DNA of 64,000 nt from the NCBI GenBank assembly GCA_036848175.1, contig DAIUKO010000004.1:16141-80140 (forward strand), written 5' to 3'. Position 1 is the stretch's first letter; each line of letters begins with the position of its first letter. The position numbers and the translations under genes were made by a program. Shown here piece by piece: positions 8,187-17,786 of the stretch. The stretch comes from QHWF01 sp036848175 (GTDB lineage Bacteria > Acidobacteriota > Vicinamibacteria > Vicinamibacterales > CAVVIG01). Under the pieces are notes generated by a model. It searched no databases. It was given only the letters and a program-made list of their open reading frames with translations, and was not told the origin of the DNA.

Positions 8187-9224
8187 GTGGATCACATCAC
8201 CACGGGGATGGTCGATTTGGATTCGGCGGACGACGTCGCGCTTGCCGACAAGATGAATGCGGGCCGCAAGCAGATCATCGCGGAGCTCGAAAAACGCATC
8301 GTCGGGCAGAAAGACGTCGTCGAGCTGGTGTTGATGACGTTGTTCGTCGGCGGCAACAGTCTGATCGTCGGCGTCCCCGGGCTGGCGAAGACGCTGCTCA
8401 TCGCGACGCTCGCGCAGGTGCTCGACCTCAAGTTCAACCGCATCCAGTTCACGCCGGACCTGATGCCGTCGGACATCACCGGCACCGACATCATCAACGA
8501 AGACGCGTCGACCGGCCGGCGGCAGATGGTGTTCGCGCCGGGGCCGATCTTCGCCAACATCGTCCTTGCCGACGAGATCAACCGGACGCCGCCGAAGACG
8601 CAATCGGCGCTGCTCGAAGCGATGCAGGAGCACCGCGTCACGATTCAGGGGCGCACCTACGATCTCGCCGAGCCATTCTTCGTCTTCGCGACCCAGAACC
8701 CGATCGAGCTCGAAGGCACCTACCCGCTGCCCGAAGCGCAGCTCGACCGCTTCATGTTCCACATCGTCATCGAGCATCCGCCCGAGGACGAGGAGTTCGA
8801 GGTCGTGCGGGTGACGACCGCGATCATCGATCCGCACTACAACCGGCCGGTGAGCGGCAACGATCTGATCGCGTTTCAGCGGCTGGTGCGGCGGGTGCCG
8901 GTGGCCGAGCCGGTGATGCGCTACGCGTTGAATCTGGTTCGCACCAGCCGTCCGAAGTCGAAACAGGCCCCGGAGTCGGTGAAGAAGTACGTGGCGTTCG
9001 GCGCCAGCGTGCGCGCGGCACAATACCTCGTGCTCGGCGCGAAGGCGCGCGCGCTGACCAGCGGCCGCTATCACGTGAGCTTCGAGGACATCCGGGCGCT
9101 GGCGCACCCGGTGCTCCGCCACCGCGTCCTCACCAACTTCCGCGCGGAGTCGGAGGGGGTGACGACCGATTCGCTGATCGACGAATTGCTGTCGGCGGTG
9201 CCGACACCAAGGAGTGGAATGTAG
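8187..9224 (+). CDS. MoxR family AAA+ ATPase
   Basis: 345 aa. Walker A GVPGLAKT at residues 62-69, Walker B VLADEINRTPPKTQ, sensor FVFATQNPIE, and LPEAQLDRFMF are all diagnostic of MoxR ATPases, which act as chaperones for VWA-domain proteins. Length is normal. The GTG start at 8187 is preceded by GAAAGGGG. Neighbours (DUF58 and VWA proteins) are the expected partners and probable clients. Confidence 0.96.
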   Translation: MDHITTGMVDLDSADDVALADKMNAGRKQIIAELEKRIVGQKDVVELVLMTLFVGGNSLIVGVPGLAKTLLIATLAQVLDLKFNRIQFTPDLMPSDITGTDIINEDASTGRRQMVFAPGPIFANIVLADEINRTPPKTQSALLEAMQEHRVTIQGRTYDLAEPFFVFATQNPIELEGTYPLPEAQLDRFMFHIVIEHPPEDEEFEVVRVTTAIIDPHYNRPVSGNDLIAFQRLVRRVPVAEPVMRYALNLVRTSRPKSKQAPESVKKYVAFGASVRAAQYLVLGAKARALTSGRYHVSFEDIRALAHPVLRHRVLTNFRAESEGVTTDSLIDELLSAVPTPRSGM

Positions 9225-9226
9225 GC

Positions 9227-9360
9227 ATTGCGGATTGAGGATTGCGGATTGCGGATTTATTGACGATTCAATACTCAATGAATCCGCAATTGGCCAATTG
9301 CGGATTCGTCGTAGATTCAATCGTCAATAAATCCGCAATCCGCAATCCTCAATCCGCAAT
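9227..9360. repeat. 134-bp AT-rich palindromic element with perfect 42-bp arms
   Basis: Arms 9227-9268 and 9319-9360 are perfect inverted copies, built from repeats of ATTGCGGATT and ending in TTTATTGACGATT. A perfect 28-bp palindrome (9280-9307, centred on TTGGCCAA) lies between them. The element fills the gap between the MoxR and DUF58 genes and is strikingly AT-rich in a GC-rich genome. No transposase reading frame is present, so it resembles a miniature or REP-like mobile palindrome. Confidence 0.9.
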
Positions 9361-9372
9361 AACGAGCTTCTC

Positions 9373-10284
9373 ATGTCAGAGCCGACACTCGTTCCCGGCG
9401 CACGATTCGTCGATCCGAAGATTCTTGCGCGGATCGGCAACCTCGAGCTGCTCGCGCGGACCGTCGTCGAAGGCTTCATCAACGGCATGCACCGCGCGCC
9501 GTTCTTCGGGGCCTCGATCGACTTCGCCGAGCATCGCGGCTACGTGGCCGGCGACGACATCCGCCGCGTCGACTGGCGTCTCTACGCGCGCACCGACCGC
9601 TATTACGTCAAGCAGTACGAGGCCGACACCAACACCAACCTCTCGATCCTGTTCGACATCTCGAAGTCGATGCAGTTTGCCAGCCGCGGCATCCCCAAGC
9701 TCGAATACGCGTGCTTCGTCGCGGCGTGCATGGCGTATCTCGCGCAGCGGCAGCGCGACCGCGTCGGCATCATCACCTTCGACAGCGACATCGTCACGCA
9801 CGTGCCGCCGTCGGCGAAGCACTTCAACGTGACGCTGCACACGCTCGATCGCGCGCGCGCCGAGCGTCCCGGCAACCTCGGCGTGCCGCTCAACAAGATG
9901 GCGGAGCACTTCAAGCGCCGCGGCATCCTGGTCCTGATCTCGGACTTCTACGAGGAGCCCGACACGATCCTCGAAGCGATCAAGCCGCTGAAGTTCCTCG
10001 GCAACGAGCTGATCGTGTTTCACGTGCTCGATCCCGCGGAGCTCGACTTCGGCTACGACGACGCCTCGAGCTTCGAGGACCTCGAGACCGGCGAGCAGAT
10101 TCCGGTCGTCCCCGAGTCGCTGCGCGACGAGTATCGCGCGATGATTCGCGCCCACATCGAGGCGCTGACCACGAAGTTCTCGGAACACCGGATCGACTAC
10201 ACGCTGCTGAACACCGCCGAACCGCTCGATCGGGCGCTGTTCAGCTACTTATCCAGCCGGGAGCGGCTGATGCGCGTGCGCTGA
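9373..10284 (+). CDS. DUF58 domain protein (VWA-like)
   Basis: 303 aa. It carries the DUF58 hallmark GDDIRRVDWRLYARTDRYYV and a VWA-like metal site (FDISKSM), then RDRVGIITFDSD. These proteins act with MoxR ATPases in many bacteria; the biochemical role is unknown. The ATG at 9373 follows the palindromic repeat by 12 bases. Its stop and the next ATG are separated by one base. Confidence 0.94.
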   Translation: MSEPTLVPGARFVDPKILARIGNLELLARTVVEGFINGMHRAPFFGASIDFAEHRGYVAGDDIRRVDWRLYARTDRYYVKQYEADTNTNLSILFDISKSMQFASRGIPKLEYACFVAACMAYLAQRQRDRVGIITFDSDIVTHVPPSAKHFNVTLHTLDRARAERPGNLGVPLNKMAEHFKRRGILVLISDFYEEPDTILEAIKPLKFLGNELIVFHVLDPAELDFGYDDASSFEDLETGEQIPVVPESLRDEYRAMIRAHIEALTTKFSEHRIDYTLLNTAEPLDRALFSYLSSRERLMRVR

Positions 10285-10285
10285 C

Positions 10286-12352
10286 ATGGCATTCCTGACA
10301 CCGCTGTTCCTCGTCGGCCTCGGCGCGCTGGTGATTCCGGTGTTGATCCATCTGATTCAGCGCGAGCGGAAGCGGGTCGTCGAATTCCCGTCGCTGATGT
10401 TCGTGCGGCGGATCCCGTACCAGTCGGTGCGGCGGCGGCGGATCCGGCACTGGGCGCTGTTGATGCTGCGCGCCGCCGCGATGGCGCTGATCGTGCTGGC
10501 GTTCGCCCGGCCGTTCTTCCGCCGCGATGCGGCGGTCATCGCCGCGACCGGCGGCGCCCGCGAAGTGGTCATCCTGCTCGATCAGTCCGCCAGCATGGGC
10601 TACGGCGATCACTGGCAGAAAGCCCGGGCCGCGGCGCACTCCGTCGTCAGCGGTTTGAGCCGCGAGGACAAGGCGACGCTGGTGCTCTTCTCGCGCAACG
10701 CCGAGGAGAACATGCGCGCCACCTCCGATCGCACGCGTCTCGACGCCGCGATCAACGCCGCGAAAGTGGGATCCGGCTCGACGCGATATGGTCCGGCGCT
10801 GAAGCTGGCCGAAAGCATCCTCAGCCGATCGCCGGTCAAGCGGCGCGAAGCGGTCCTGATCAGCGACTTTCAGAAGTCCGGCTGGAGCGGGTCCGAGGAC
10901 GCGAAGTTTCCGGAAGGGATGGCGCTGACGACGACATCGGTCGCGTCCGCAGGCGTCGTCAACCTGTCGGTGCCCTCGGTCTCGTTCGGCCGCGCGGCGT
11001 TCTCGGGGCAGGAACGGGTGACGGTCACGGCGGGACTGAGTAATAAAGGTGACGAGCCGCTCAAGGACGTCCCCGTCGTCTTGACGGTCGACGGCCACGA
11101 TCTCGAGACGGCGCGCGCCGCGGTCGCGCCGCACGCGTCGTCGTCGGTCGCGTTCGCGCCGTTCACGCTGGTCGGCCCGAACGTCCGTGGATCGATCCAC
11201 GCGGGGTCCGATCCGCTGCCGGCCGACAACGCGTTTTACTTCGTCCTGTCGCCGAGCGAACCGGTGTCGATCGTCATCGTCGACGGCCTGGATCGATCGG
11301 ACGCGAGCCTGTTTCTGAACAAGGCGCTGGCGATTGGATCGACGCCGGCGTTTCAGATCGAGGTCACGTCCGCGAGCCGCGTGTCGCCGGCGACGTTCGA
11401 CAAACGATCGGTCGTCGTCTTGAACGACACGCCGTACCCGCCCGGCTCGGGCGGCGCGCTGAAGCGGTTCGTCGAGCGCGGCGGCGGCGTGCTCGTGGTC
11501 GCCGGCGATCGGACGACGCTGCCGAGCGGGACGACGAACGAAGCCGATCTCTTCCCCGGCCGTCTCGGCGCCGCCGTCGATCGCACCTCGGGACGCAGCG
11601 CCTCGCTCGGGTTCCTCGACTACAGCCATCCCGTGTTCGAGGTCTTCAAGGCGCCGCGCAGCGGCGACTTCTCCGCCGCCCACATGTTCCGGTATCGCGC
11701 GCTCGAACCGGGAGCGAACGATCGCGTCCTCGCCCGCTTCGACGACGGCGCCGTCGCGGCGGTCGAACGGAAAGCGGGCCTCGGCCGCGTGGTCGTCTGG
11801 ACGTCGACGCTCGACGATACGGCGAGCGACATCGCGGTCAAGCCGGTCTTCCTCCCGCTCGTGCATCAACTCGTGCGTTACCTCGCCCACTACGAAGCGG
11901 CCGCGTCATGGTTCACGGTCGGCCAGGTGCTCGATCTCACCGCACGCGCCCGAACTCGCACCGCTCGCATCGTCGTCTCGCCGTCCGGCGAGCGAACGAC
12001 GCAGGCAGGCATGGGCGAAGGAACGGAAGGGCTGCTCGAGTTGAACGATCAGGGCGTGTACGAGATTCGCGGTACCGGTGCGAGCGGCGGACGTCCCGAA
12101 GCGATCGCCGTCAACCTGGATCCAGTCGAGTCCGACCTGGCTCCGTTGGATCCGAGCACGATCGTAGCGTCCGTTACCGGACACGCGTCGTCCGTGGACG
12201 TGCAGCAGCAGCCAGCGACGCCGGAAATGACGCGCGAAGACGCCGAGCGGCGGCAGAGCCTGTGGTGGTATCTGCTCCTGACAGGCGTCGGGCTGCTGGC
12301 CGTCGAGACCGTCATCGCGAATCGCCTGTCGCGTAAAGAGAAATTCTTGTAG
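10286..12352 (+). CDS. BatA-like membrane protein with VWA and amidotransferase-like domains
   Basis: 688 aa. The N-terminus is a BatA-type membrane anchor (LTPLFLVGLGALVIPVLIHL, then ERKRVVEFPSLMF), followed by a second helix near residue 65, a VWA domain with DQSAS as its metal-site motif, a CARDB/Ig-like middle segment, a glutamine-amidotransferase-like region (VVVLNDTPYPPGSG, GGGVLVVAGDR), and a C-terminal helix. It is inner-membrane with a large periplasmic part. It is close kin in architecture to the first gene of the operon (4008). Confidence 0.93.
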   Translation: MAFLTPLFLVGLGALVIPVLIHLIQRERKRVVEFPSLMFVRRIPYQSVRRRRIRHWALLMLRAAAMALIVLAFARPFFRRDAAVIAATGGAREVVILLDQSASMGYGDHWQKARAAAHSVVSGLSREDKATLVLFSRNAEENMRATSDRTRLDAAINAAKVGSGSTRYGPALKLAESILSRSPVKRREAVLISDFQKSGWSGSEDAKFPEGMALTTTSVASAGVVNLSVPSVSFGRAAFSGQERVTVTAGLSNKGDEPLKDVPVVLTVDGHDLETARAAVAPHASSSVAFAPFTLVGPNVRGSIHAGSDPLPADNAFYFVLSPSEPVSIVIVDGLDRSDASLFLNKALAIGSTPAFQIEVTSASRVSPATFDKRSVVVLNDTPYPPGSGGALKRFVERGGGVLVVAGDRTTLPSGTTNEADLFPGRLGAAVDRTSGRSASLGFLDYSHPVFEVFKAPRSGDFSAAHMFRYRALEPGANDRVLARFDDGAVAAVERKAGLGRVVVWTSTLDDTASDIAVKPVFLPLVHQLVRYLAHYEAAASWFTVGQVLDLTARARTRTARIVVSPSGERTTQAGMGEGTEGLLELNDQGVYEIRGTGASGGRPEAIAVNLDPVESDLAPLDPSTIVASVTGHASSVDVQQQPATPEMTREDAERRQSLWWYLLLTGVGLLAVETVIANRLSRKEKFL

Positions 12353-12432
12353 GGCGACCTTTTCGGGTCGCCGGGTGCTACTCTGGTGAAACATCGATCC
12401 GCGTCGGCGGCCCTGAAAAGGGCCCGCCCTAC
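12349..12432. repeat. GTAGGGC-type REP doublet
   Basis: Outer arms GTAGGGCG (12349-12356) and CGCCCTAC (12425-12432) enclose two hairpins: GGCGACC/GGTCGCC (12353-12372) and GGCCCT/AGGGCC (12409-12424). The doublet begins over the stop codon of the BatA-like gene and fills most of the gap to the next gene. Confidence 0.75.
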
Positions 12433-12475
12433 GAACGAGGCGATTCGATCTCGCATCGGACTCTAAGGAGCGCGC

Positions 12476-15400
12476 ATGGATCCTCGCACACAGCTCGTTG
12501 ACGTCATCCGCAACGTCCGCAATCGCTGGCGTCTGAGGCTTGCGCTGCGAGGCGCGGTCGTCGTCGTCGCCGGGACGATCCTCGCGCTGCTGCTCTCCGC
12601 GTCAGGTCTCGAGTCCTTCCGCTTCAGTGCCGGCGCGATCATCACCTTCCGCATCCTGTCGGTCGCCATCTTCGTCGGGCTGCTCTTCTACGGCCTCGTG
12701 TGGCCGCTGCGGCGCCGCGTCACCGATGCGCAGGTCGCGATGTATCTCGAGGAGTGCGATCCGACGCTCGAAGCCGCGATCATCAGCGCGGTCGAAGCGA
12801 CCACCAACGGCGGATCGCCCGATCACTCGCCGCGTCTCGTCGAAAAACTGGTCGAGCAGGCGATCGAGCAGTGCCGCGCGGTCGAGCACGGCAGCACCGT
12901 CGATCGCACGGCCACCAAGCGTCATTCGATTTCGCTCGCCGCCATCGCCGCGGTCACGGCGCTGATCATCGCGCTCGGTCCGGCATATCTTCGTCAGGGC
13001 CTCTCGGCGCTGCTCATCATCTCGCGCAGCGCGGAAGCGTCGAGTCCGTACAGCATCGAAGTGACACCGGGCAGCGGGAAGGTCCCGCGTGGCGCAGATC
13101 AGGCGATCCGCGCCAAGCTGGTCGGCTTCAGCGCCAAAGACGCGGCCGTGCTGATGCGCACGTCGGCAGCCGCGCCCTTCGAGCGCGTGCCACTGGTGCC
13201 CGCCGCCGGCAACGATCCGAGCACGTTCGAAGGCATGCTGTTCCATCTCGACAAGCAGACGGACTATTACGTCGAGTCGAACGGCGTCGTCTCGAAGACG
13301 TTCACGCTGGCGGTCGTCGACCTGCCGACGGTCAAGCAGCTCGATCTCGAGTACGTGTTCCCGTCGTACACGGGGTTGCCTCCCCGGAAAGTCGACGACG
13401 GCGGCGATGTCGCCGCGATCAAAGGCACTGAAGTGCGGCTGCGCATCACGCCGACGATGGCGGCGCCGTCGGGCCGCATTCTCCTGAACGACGGCGCCTC
13501 GGCGCCGCTGACGACGCAAAGCGACGGGTCGCTGACCGGCAGCTTCCGGATCGATCGACAGGGCTTCTATCGCATCGAGCTGACCGGACCGCACGCCGAA
13601 AAGGTCGATGCGTCGCCGCAATACACCATCGACGTCATCGACGACCAGGCGCCGGCCGTGCACTTCACCAAGCCTGGCCGCGACACCCAGGCGACGCCGG
13701 TCGAAGAGTTGTTCCTCGAGGCGCGCGCCGACGACGACTACGGCGTCAAGTCGCTGCAGCTGTTCTACTCGGTGAACGGCGGGAACGGGAAGACGATCAA
13801 TCTCTTCGGCGGCGGCAAGCCGCTCAACGAGGTCAGCGCCGGACACACGATCTATCTCGAAGAGCTCGGGCTGAAGCCGGGCGACTTCGTTTCGTACTAC
13901 GCGAAGGCGACCGACACCGATACGGTGCAGGGACCGAAGACGTCGACGAGCGACATCTACTTCGTGCAGATTCGGCCGTTCCGCAAAGACTACAAGCAGG
14001 CGCAGTCACAGGCGATGGGCGGCGGCGGTGGCGGCGGCGGTCAGCAGGCGGTTGGCGAGCTGTCGCGGCAGCAGCGGGAGATCGTCGCCGCGACGTTCAA
14101 CATCGTCCGCGACAAGGCCAAGACCAAGCCGGACAAGTTCCGCGAGAACGTCGTCTTCATCAACCTCGCGCAGGCCAAGCTCCGCGAGCAGGTGGACGAT
14201 CTCGTCGGCAAGCTGAAGGCGCGGCTCGGCGCCGTCGATCCGTCGTTCAACAAGCTCGCCGAAGTGCTGCCGAAGGCCTCCGAAGAGATGAAGCTCGCGG
14301 AGAACGACCTGAAGGCGGTGAAGCCTGACAACGCGCTGTCGCCGGAACAGCGGGCGTTGAAGCTGCTGCAGGAGGCCGAACAGCAGTACGAGCTGCAGGT
14401 ATCGATGCAGAACGGCGGCGGCGGTGGCGGCGGCGGCGGCAACCAATACGCCGAGGATCTCGCCGATCTGTTCGAGCTCGAGCTCGACAAGCTGGCGAAT
14501 CAGTACGAGATGCAGCAGCGCGCGATGCAGCAGAGCGGCGACAACCAGATCGATCAGCTCGTCGAGAAGCTGAAAGAGCTCGCGCGCCGGCAGCAGCAGG
14601 AGATGGAGCGTCAGCGGCGGCTGGCGCAGGCCGGCCAGAGCGGCGGCGCGAACAGCGGCGCCAACCAGCGCGCGCTCGCCGACGAGCTCGAGAAAGCGGC
14701 GCGGCAGCTCGAACAGCTCCGCCGCGACGAGCAGCGCCAGGATCTGAACGACGCGATGCGGCGCATGCAGGACGCGGCCGACGCGATGCGGCGCGCCGCG
14801 GCGAACGGATCGAGCGACGGCGGCGCGCAGGCGCAGCAGGCGCTCGATCGCCTGCGCGAGGCGCAGCAGAAGCTCGAGAGAAACCAGGGCGGCCGCGGCG
14901 AGCGCGACATTCAGCGCGCGCTGCGTCAAGCCGAGGAGCTCGCCAAGGAACAGAAGGAAGTGGCGTCCGACGTGAACAGCCTCGATCAGGCCGGCGACGG
15001 ACGGCAGGCCAGGGCGCAGCAGCTCTCGCAGCGCAAGGACGCGATGGACGCGAAGGTCGCCGACCTGCAGCAGCAGCTCGAGAAGCTCGCCAACGAGACG
15101 CGCCGGGACGAAAAGGACGCGTCGCGCCGCCTCGACGAAGCCGCCGGCAGCATCCGCGACAAGAAGATCCGCGAGATGATTCGCTACTCGAAGGCGACGC
15201 TGCAGGGACAGGGATCGCAGTACGCGCGCGGCATGGAGGAAACGATCGGCACCAACCTCGACGCGCTGCAGAAAAAGATCGGTGAAGCCGCTTCGGCGAT
15301 GGGCAAAGCGAGCAAGCAGGACGCGATGGAGCGCGCTGCCGACAAGGCGCGCGATCTCACGCGCGGTCTGGAGTCGATCGATCAGCGGATGCGCGAGCGC

Positions 15401-16042
15401 TCGCAGAACGGCCGCAACCAGAACGGACAGCAGAACAACCAGAACGGACAGCAAAGCAATCAGAACGGACAGCAAAGCGGCCAGAACGGGCAGCAAGGCT
15501 CCCAGAACGGACAGTCCTCGAGCCAGAACGGTCAGCAAGGCTCGCAGGACGGTCAGAACGCCAGCGGCGCGAACAACGGCGGCCGCGCCAACGACGGCTA
15601 CACGAATGGTTCGCCGAACCGCGGCGGCGCGTGGGGCGGCGACGCGCGCAACTGGGGCGGCTACTACGGCGGCTATTGGAATCCCGACGACATCCGGCAG
15701 TGGCGGCGAGAGTATCGCGAGTGGGCCAACGACGCCGACGCGCTGCGCCGTCAGCTGCAGGCGACTGGCGTGAGTCCGCGCGAGTTGGAGGACATCATTC
15801 GCGATCTTCAGAGGTTCGACAACGATCGCCTCTACGCCGACCCTCGCGGTCTCGAGCAATTGCAGGCCGCGGCGCTCGAGAAGCTCAAGAAGTTCGAGTT
15901 CAGCCTGCGTCGCAAGGTCGAGAACGGCAACGATTCGCTCTCGCTCTCAGGATCGGATCAAGTTCCGGAAGGCTTCCGCCAGGCCATCGAGGAGTACTAC
16001 CGATCGCTTTCGAGGAAGTCGACGCCGGCTCCCCCGCGCTGA
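12476..16042 (+). CDS. large DUF4175-like membrane protein with long coiled coil and Gln/Asn repeats
   Basis: 1188 aa. Two or three N-terminal membrane helices (about residues 22-44, 55-78, 150-175) precede a periplasmic Ig-like region (to about residue 505, including ATPVEELFLEARADDDYGVK). Glycine runs, then a very long Gln/Glu/Arg-rich coiled coil (about 515-970) and seven tandem QNGQQ-type units (residues 982-1030) follow. A Gly/Tyr-rich linker (GGDARNWGGYYGGYW) leads to a conserved helical tail. It matches the DUF4175-like last member of MoxR/VWA operons. A likely role is a long envelope-spanning or scaffolding protein; no enzymatic motif is seen. Confidence 0.88.
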   Translation: MDPRTQLVDVIRNVRNRWRLRLALRGAVVVVAGTILALLLSASGLESFRFSAGAIITFRILSVAIFVGLLFYGLVWPLRRRVTDAQVAMYLEECDPTLEAAIISAVEATTNGGSPDHSPRLVEKLVEQAIEQCRAVEHGSTVDRTATKRHSISLAAIAAVTALIIALGPAYLRQGLSALLIISRSAEASSPYSIEVTPGSGKVPRGADQAIRAKLVGFSAKDAAVLMRTSAAAPFERVPLVPAAGNDPSTFEGMLFHLDKQTDYYVESNGVVSKTFTLAVVDLPTVKQLDLEYVFPSYTGLPPRKVDDGGDVAAIKGTEVRLRITPTMAAPSGRILLNDGASAPLTTQSDGSLTGSFRIDRQGFYRIELTGPHAEKVDASPQYTIDVIDDQAPAVHFTKPGRDTQATPVEELFLEARADDDYGVKSLQLFYSVNGGNGKTINLFGGGKPLNEVSAGHTIYLEELGLKPGDFVSYYAKATDTDTVQGPKTSTSDIYFVQIRPFRKDYKQAQSQAMGGGGGGGGQQAVGELSRQQREIVAATFNIVRDKAKTKPDKFRENVVFINLAQAKLREQVDDLVGKLKARLGAVDPSFNKLAEVLPKASEEMKLAENDLKAVKPDNALSPEQRALKLLQEAEQQYELQVSMQNGGGGGGGGGNQYAEDLADLFELELDKLANQYEMQQRAMQQSGDNQIDQLVEKLKELARRQQQEMERQRRLAQAGQSGGANSGANQRALADELEKAARQLEQLRRDEQRQDLNDAMRRMQDAADAMRRAAANGSSDGGAQAQQALDRLREAQQKLERNQGGRGERDIQRALRQAEELAKEQKEVASDVNSLDQAGDGRQARAQQLSQRKDAMDAKVADLQQQLEKLANETRRDEKDASRRLDEAAGSIRDKKIREMIRYSKATLQGQGSQYARGMEETIGTNLDALQKKIGEAASAMGKASKQDAMERAADKARDLTRGLESIDQRMRERSQNGRNQNGQQNNQNGQQSNQNGQQSGQNGQQGSQNGQSSSQNGQQGSQDGQNASGANNGGRANDGYTNGSPNRGGAWGGDARNWGGYYGGYWNPDDIRQWRREYREWANDADALRRQLQATGVSPRELEDIIRDLQRFDNDRLYADPRGLEQLQAAALEKLKKFEFSLRRKVENGNDSLSLSGSDQVPEGFRQAIEEYYRSLSRKSTPAPPR
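15419..15565 (+). repeat. seven 21-nt tandem units encoding QNGQQxx
   Basis: Units begin at 15419, 15440, 15461, 15482, 15503, 15524 and 15545, each starting CAGAACGG (the last CAGGACGG). The unit length is a multiple of three, so copy-number change would leave the reading frame intact. It encodes a polar, disordered low-complexity linker. Confidence 0.9.
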
Positions 16043-16343
16043 TTCTCATGCTGAAGGCCCGCGCTGCGACAAGCAGCGCGGGTCCTCTCGGTCCCTATCC
16101 CACCGCCCTCGTTTCGACGGTCCAGCTAGACACGGCCATGGCGGACGTGGTGTCCCGTCAGTCGTGAGCCCGACATTAGAATTACGATTCTGTTCGAAGG
16201 GTTCACAGAACTACCCACATCGTCGGTGTCCATAGAATTCTTCGTTGTCAGCACTTGCCATCTCAGGTGGCATACGTGCAGAATGATTTTCCGCCCCGAT
16301 TTTTAGCTCAGCTCGTCCATCGTCGGCGATCGGATGGAGGTTC
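16043..16343. other. intergenic region between the operon and the two-component genes
   Basis: It contains the hairpin at 16058-16082, and an inverted repeat TGCCA-N7-TGGCA around 16257-16273 that could be an operator upstream of the histidine kinase gene. No open reading frame here looks coding. Confidence 0.5.
16058..16082 (+). terminator. 10-bp perfect hairpin after the DUF4175-like gene
   Basis: CCCGCGCTGC / GCAGCGCGGG with loop GACAA, starting 16 bases past the stop at 16042. There is no T-run but the stem is strong, a plausible transcription end for the 4.0-16.0 kb operon. Confidence 0.6.
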
Positions 16344-17786
16344 GTGACCGGCTTTTCGCGCGCGCTTCGGAACCCACTAGAACGAGTGTCAGCCAACGTG
16401 TCTTCCCAGGTCGAGCCCGGACCCGGCAGATTTGGCGGCCGGGACAACGCCATCTGGCTGATGGTGTTCCTGTTTGGCTGGGCGATCGCCATCGCGCTCG
16501 TGGCGCGCGGTGGCGCCGCCACGTTCGTCGGATTGCTGGTCGTCGCGGCCCTTTCGGCCGCACGCATTGGCACCTTACTCGAAGAACAACGGCACCTTCG
16601 CGCTGAGACGGCGGCCGTGGCCGCCATGATCGAAGGGATTGGGCCGGCCGGCACGGTCCGCGAGGCCGTCCAGACGGCGTTTCGCGAACTGCTGTCCCTC
16701 TTCGATGCGCGCGCGATTCTGCTCGTCGCGCACGATCGCGTCGGCGGCCACATTCACACCTGGCAGGCTCGATCCGACATGCCTGTTGCGCAGCACAGCG
16801 AGCTGTCGCTCGGCCATCAGCCGACGTACCTGTTTCCAGCGCCGACCGACGCGTGGTACGGCGTCGCGAGCGCACACGGCGGAGCGCGGCGCCTGACGAC
16901 GAAAACACTGCGGCGCGATGAGACGCGCGCGCGCCACGAAGCGATCGACGTACCCGAAGCGTTCCTGGCGGCGCACGCGTTTCAGTCGGTCCTCGCAGTC
17001 TCGACGTCGTTCGGCGGGCAATGGGACGATCGCCTGTTCGTCTTCGACGCGAAAGCGGGATCGCGGCCGCTGCGGCTGCTTCGCGCGATCGCGATGCGCA
17101 TCGGACCGGCCATCCACACGCTCGATCTGCTCGGCCAGCTCGGGTCGCGTGTCGGCGCCGCGGCGCGAGCGCGCGTGGCGCGCGAGCTGCACGACGGTGT
17201 GATCCAGTCGCTGATCGGGCTGGAGATGGAAGTCGAAGTCTGGCGCCGAAGCGCCGCCGGCGAAGATCCGCCGGCCGGCGATCGGCTGGCGCGCATTCAG
17301 CAGGTCCTGCGCGGCGAGATCCTGGATCTCCGCGATCTGATGCAGCAGCTGAAGCCGCCGGCGATCGACTCGGCGCAGATCCTCGAGTACCTCGCGGATC
17401 TCGTCGGCCGCTTTCAGCAGCAGACCGGCATCGCGGCGCACTTCGCGTCTGAGATCGACGAGCTCGATTTGTCGCCGCGGGTCTGCGGCGAGATCGCGCG
17501 CATCGTCCAGGAGGCGCTGGTCAACGTTCGCAAACACAGCGGCGCCCGCACGGTGCTGGTCCGGGTGAGCGCGCCGGCGGGCTACTGGAAGTTCGAGATC
17601 GACGACGACGGCCGTGGATTCGGCTTCGCCGGGCGTCTCTCACATACGGATTTGGAGATCGGGCGGAAGGGCCCGGTCATCATCAAGGAACGGGTTCGAT
17701 CGATCGGCGGGACCCTTGCAGTAGAGTCGGCGCCCGGTCAGGGCGCACGCGTCGAAATCTGGTTAGCCCGGATTGCCCATGGATAA
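16344..17786 (+). CDS. NarL-type sensor histidine kinase (HisKA_3, GAF-like sensor)
   Basis: 480 aa. Two adjacent hydrophobic helices (about residues 38-75) are followed by a GAF-like sensor region (about 95-265). The HisKA_3 dimerisation/phosphotransfer domain carries ARELHDGVIQS with the phospho-acceptor His at residue 283. The HATPase domain has IVQEALVNVRKHSGA (N box) and FEIDDDGRGFGF. The GTG at 16344 follows GGAGG by three bases. It overlaps the response regulator gene by 8 bp, so the pair is surely co-translated. The signal is unknown; the next gene downstream is the giant secreted protein. Confidence 0.93.
   Translation: MTGFSRALRNPLERVSANVSSQVEPGPGRFGGRDNAIWLMVFLFGWAIAIALVARGGAATFVGLLVVAALSAARIGTLLEEQRHLRAETAAVAAMIEGIGPAGTVREAVQTAFRELLSLFDARAILLVAHDRVGGHIHTWQARSDMPVAQHSELSLGHQPTYLFPAPTDAWYGVASAHGGARRLTTKTLRRDETRARHEAIDVPEAFLAAHAFQSVLAVSTSFGGQWDDRLFVFDAKAGSRPLRLLRAIAMRIGPAIHTLDLLGQLGSRVGAAARARVARELHDGVIQSLIGLEMEVEVWRRSAAGEDPPAGDRLARIQQVLRGEILDLRDLMQQLKPPAIDSAQILEYLADLVGRFQQQTGIAAHFASEIDELDLSPRVCGEIARIVQEALVNVRKHSGARTVLVRVSAPAGYWKFEIDDDGRGFGFAGRLSHTDLEIGRKGPVIIKERVRSIGGTLAVESAPGQGARVEIWLARIAHG

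Noticed and set aside
9242..9832. 196-aa frame through the palindromic element
   Set aside because: Starts inside the repeat and continues in a shadow frame of the DUF58 gene.
14006..15859. 617-aa Leu/Arg/Val-rich minus-strand frame
   Set aside because: Complement of the Gln/Glu-rich coiled-coil gene; reading CAG/GAG repeats backwards gives Leu runs.
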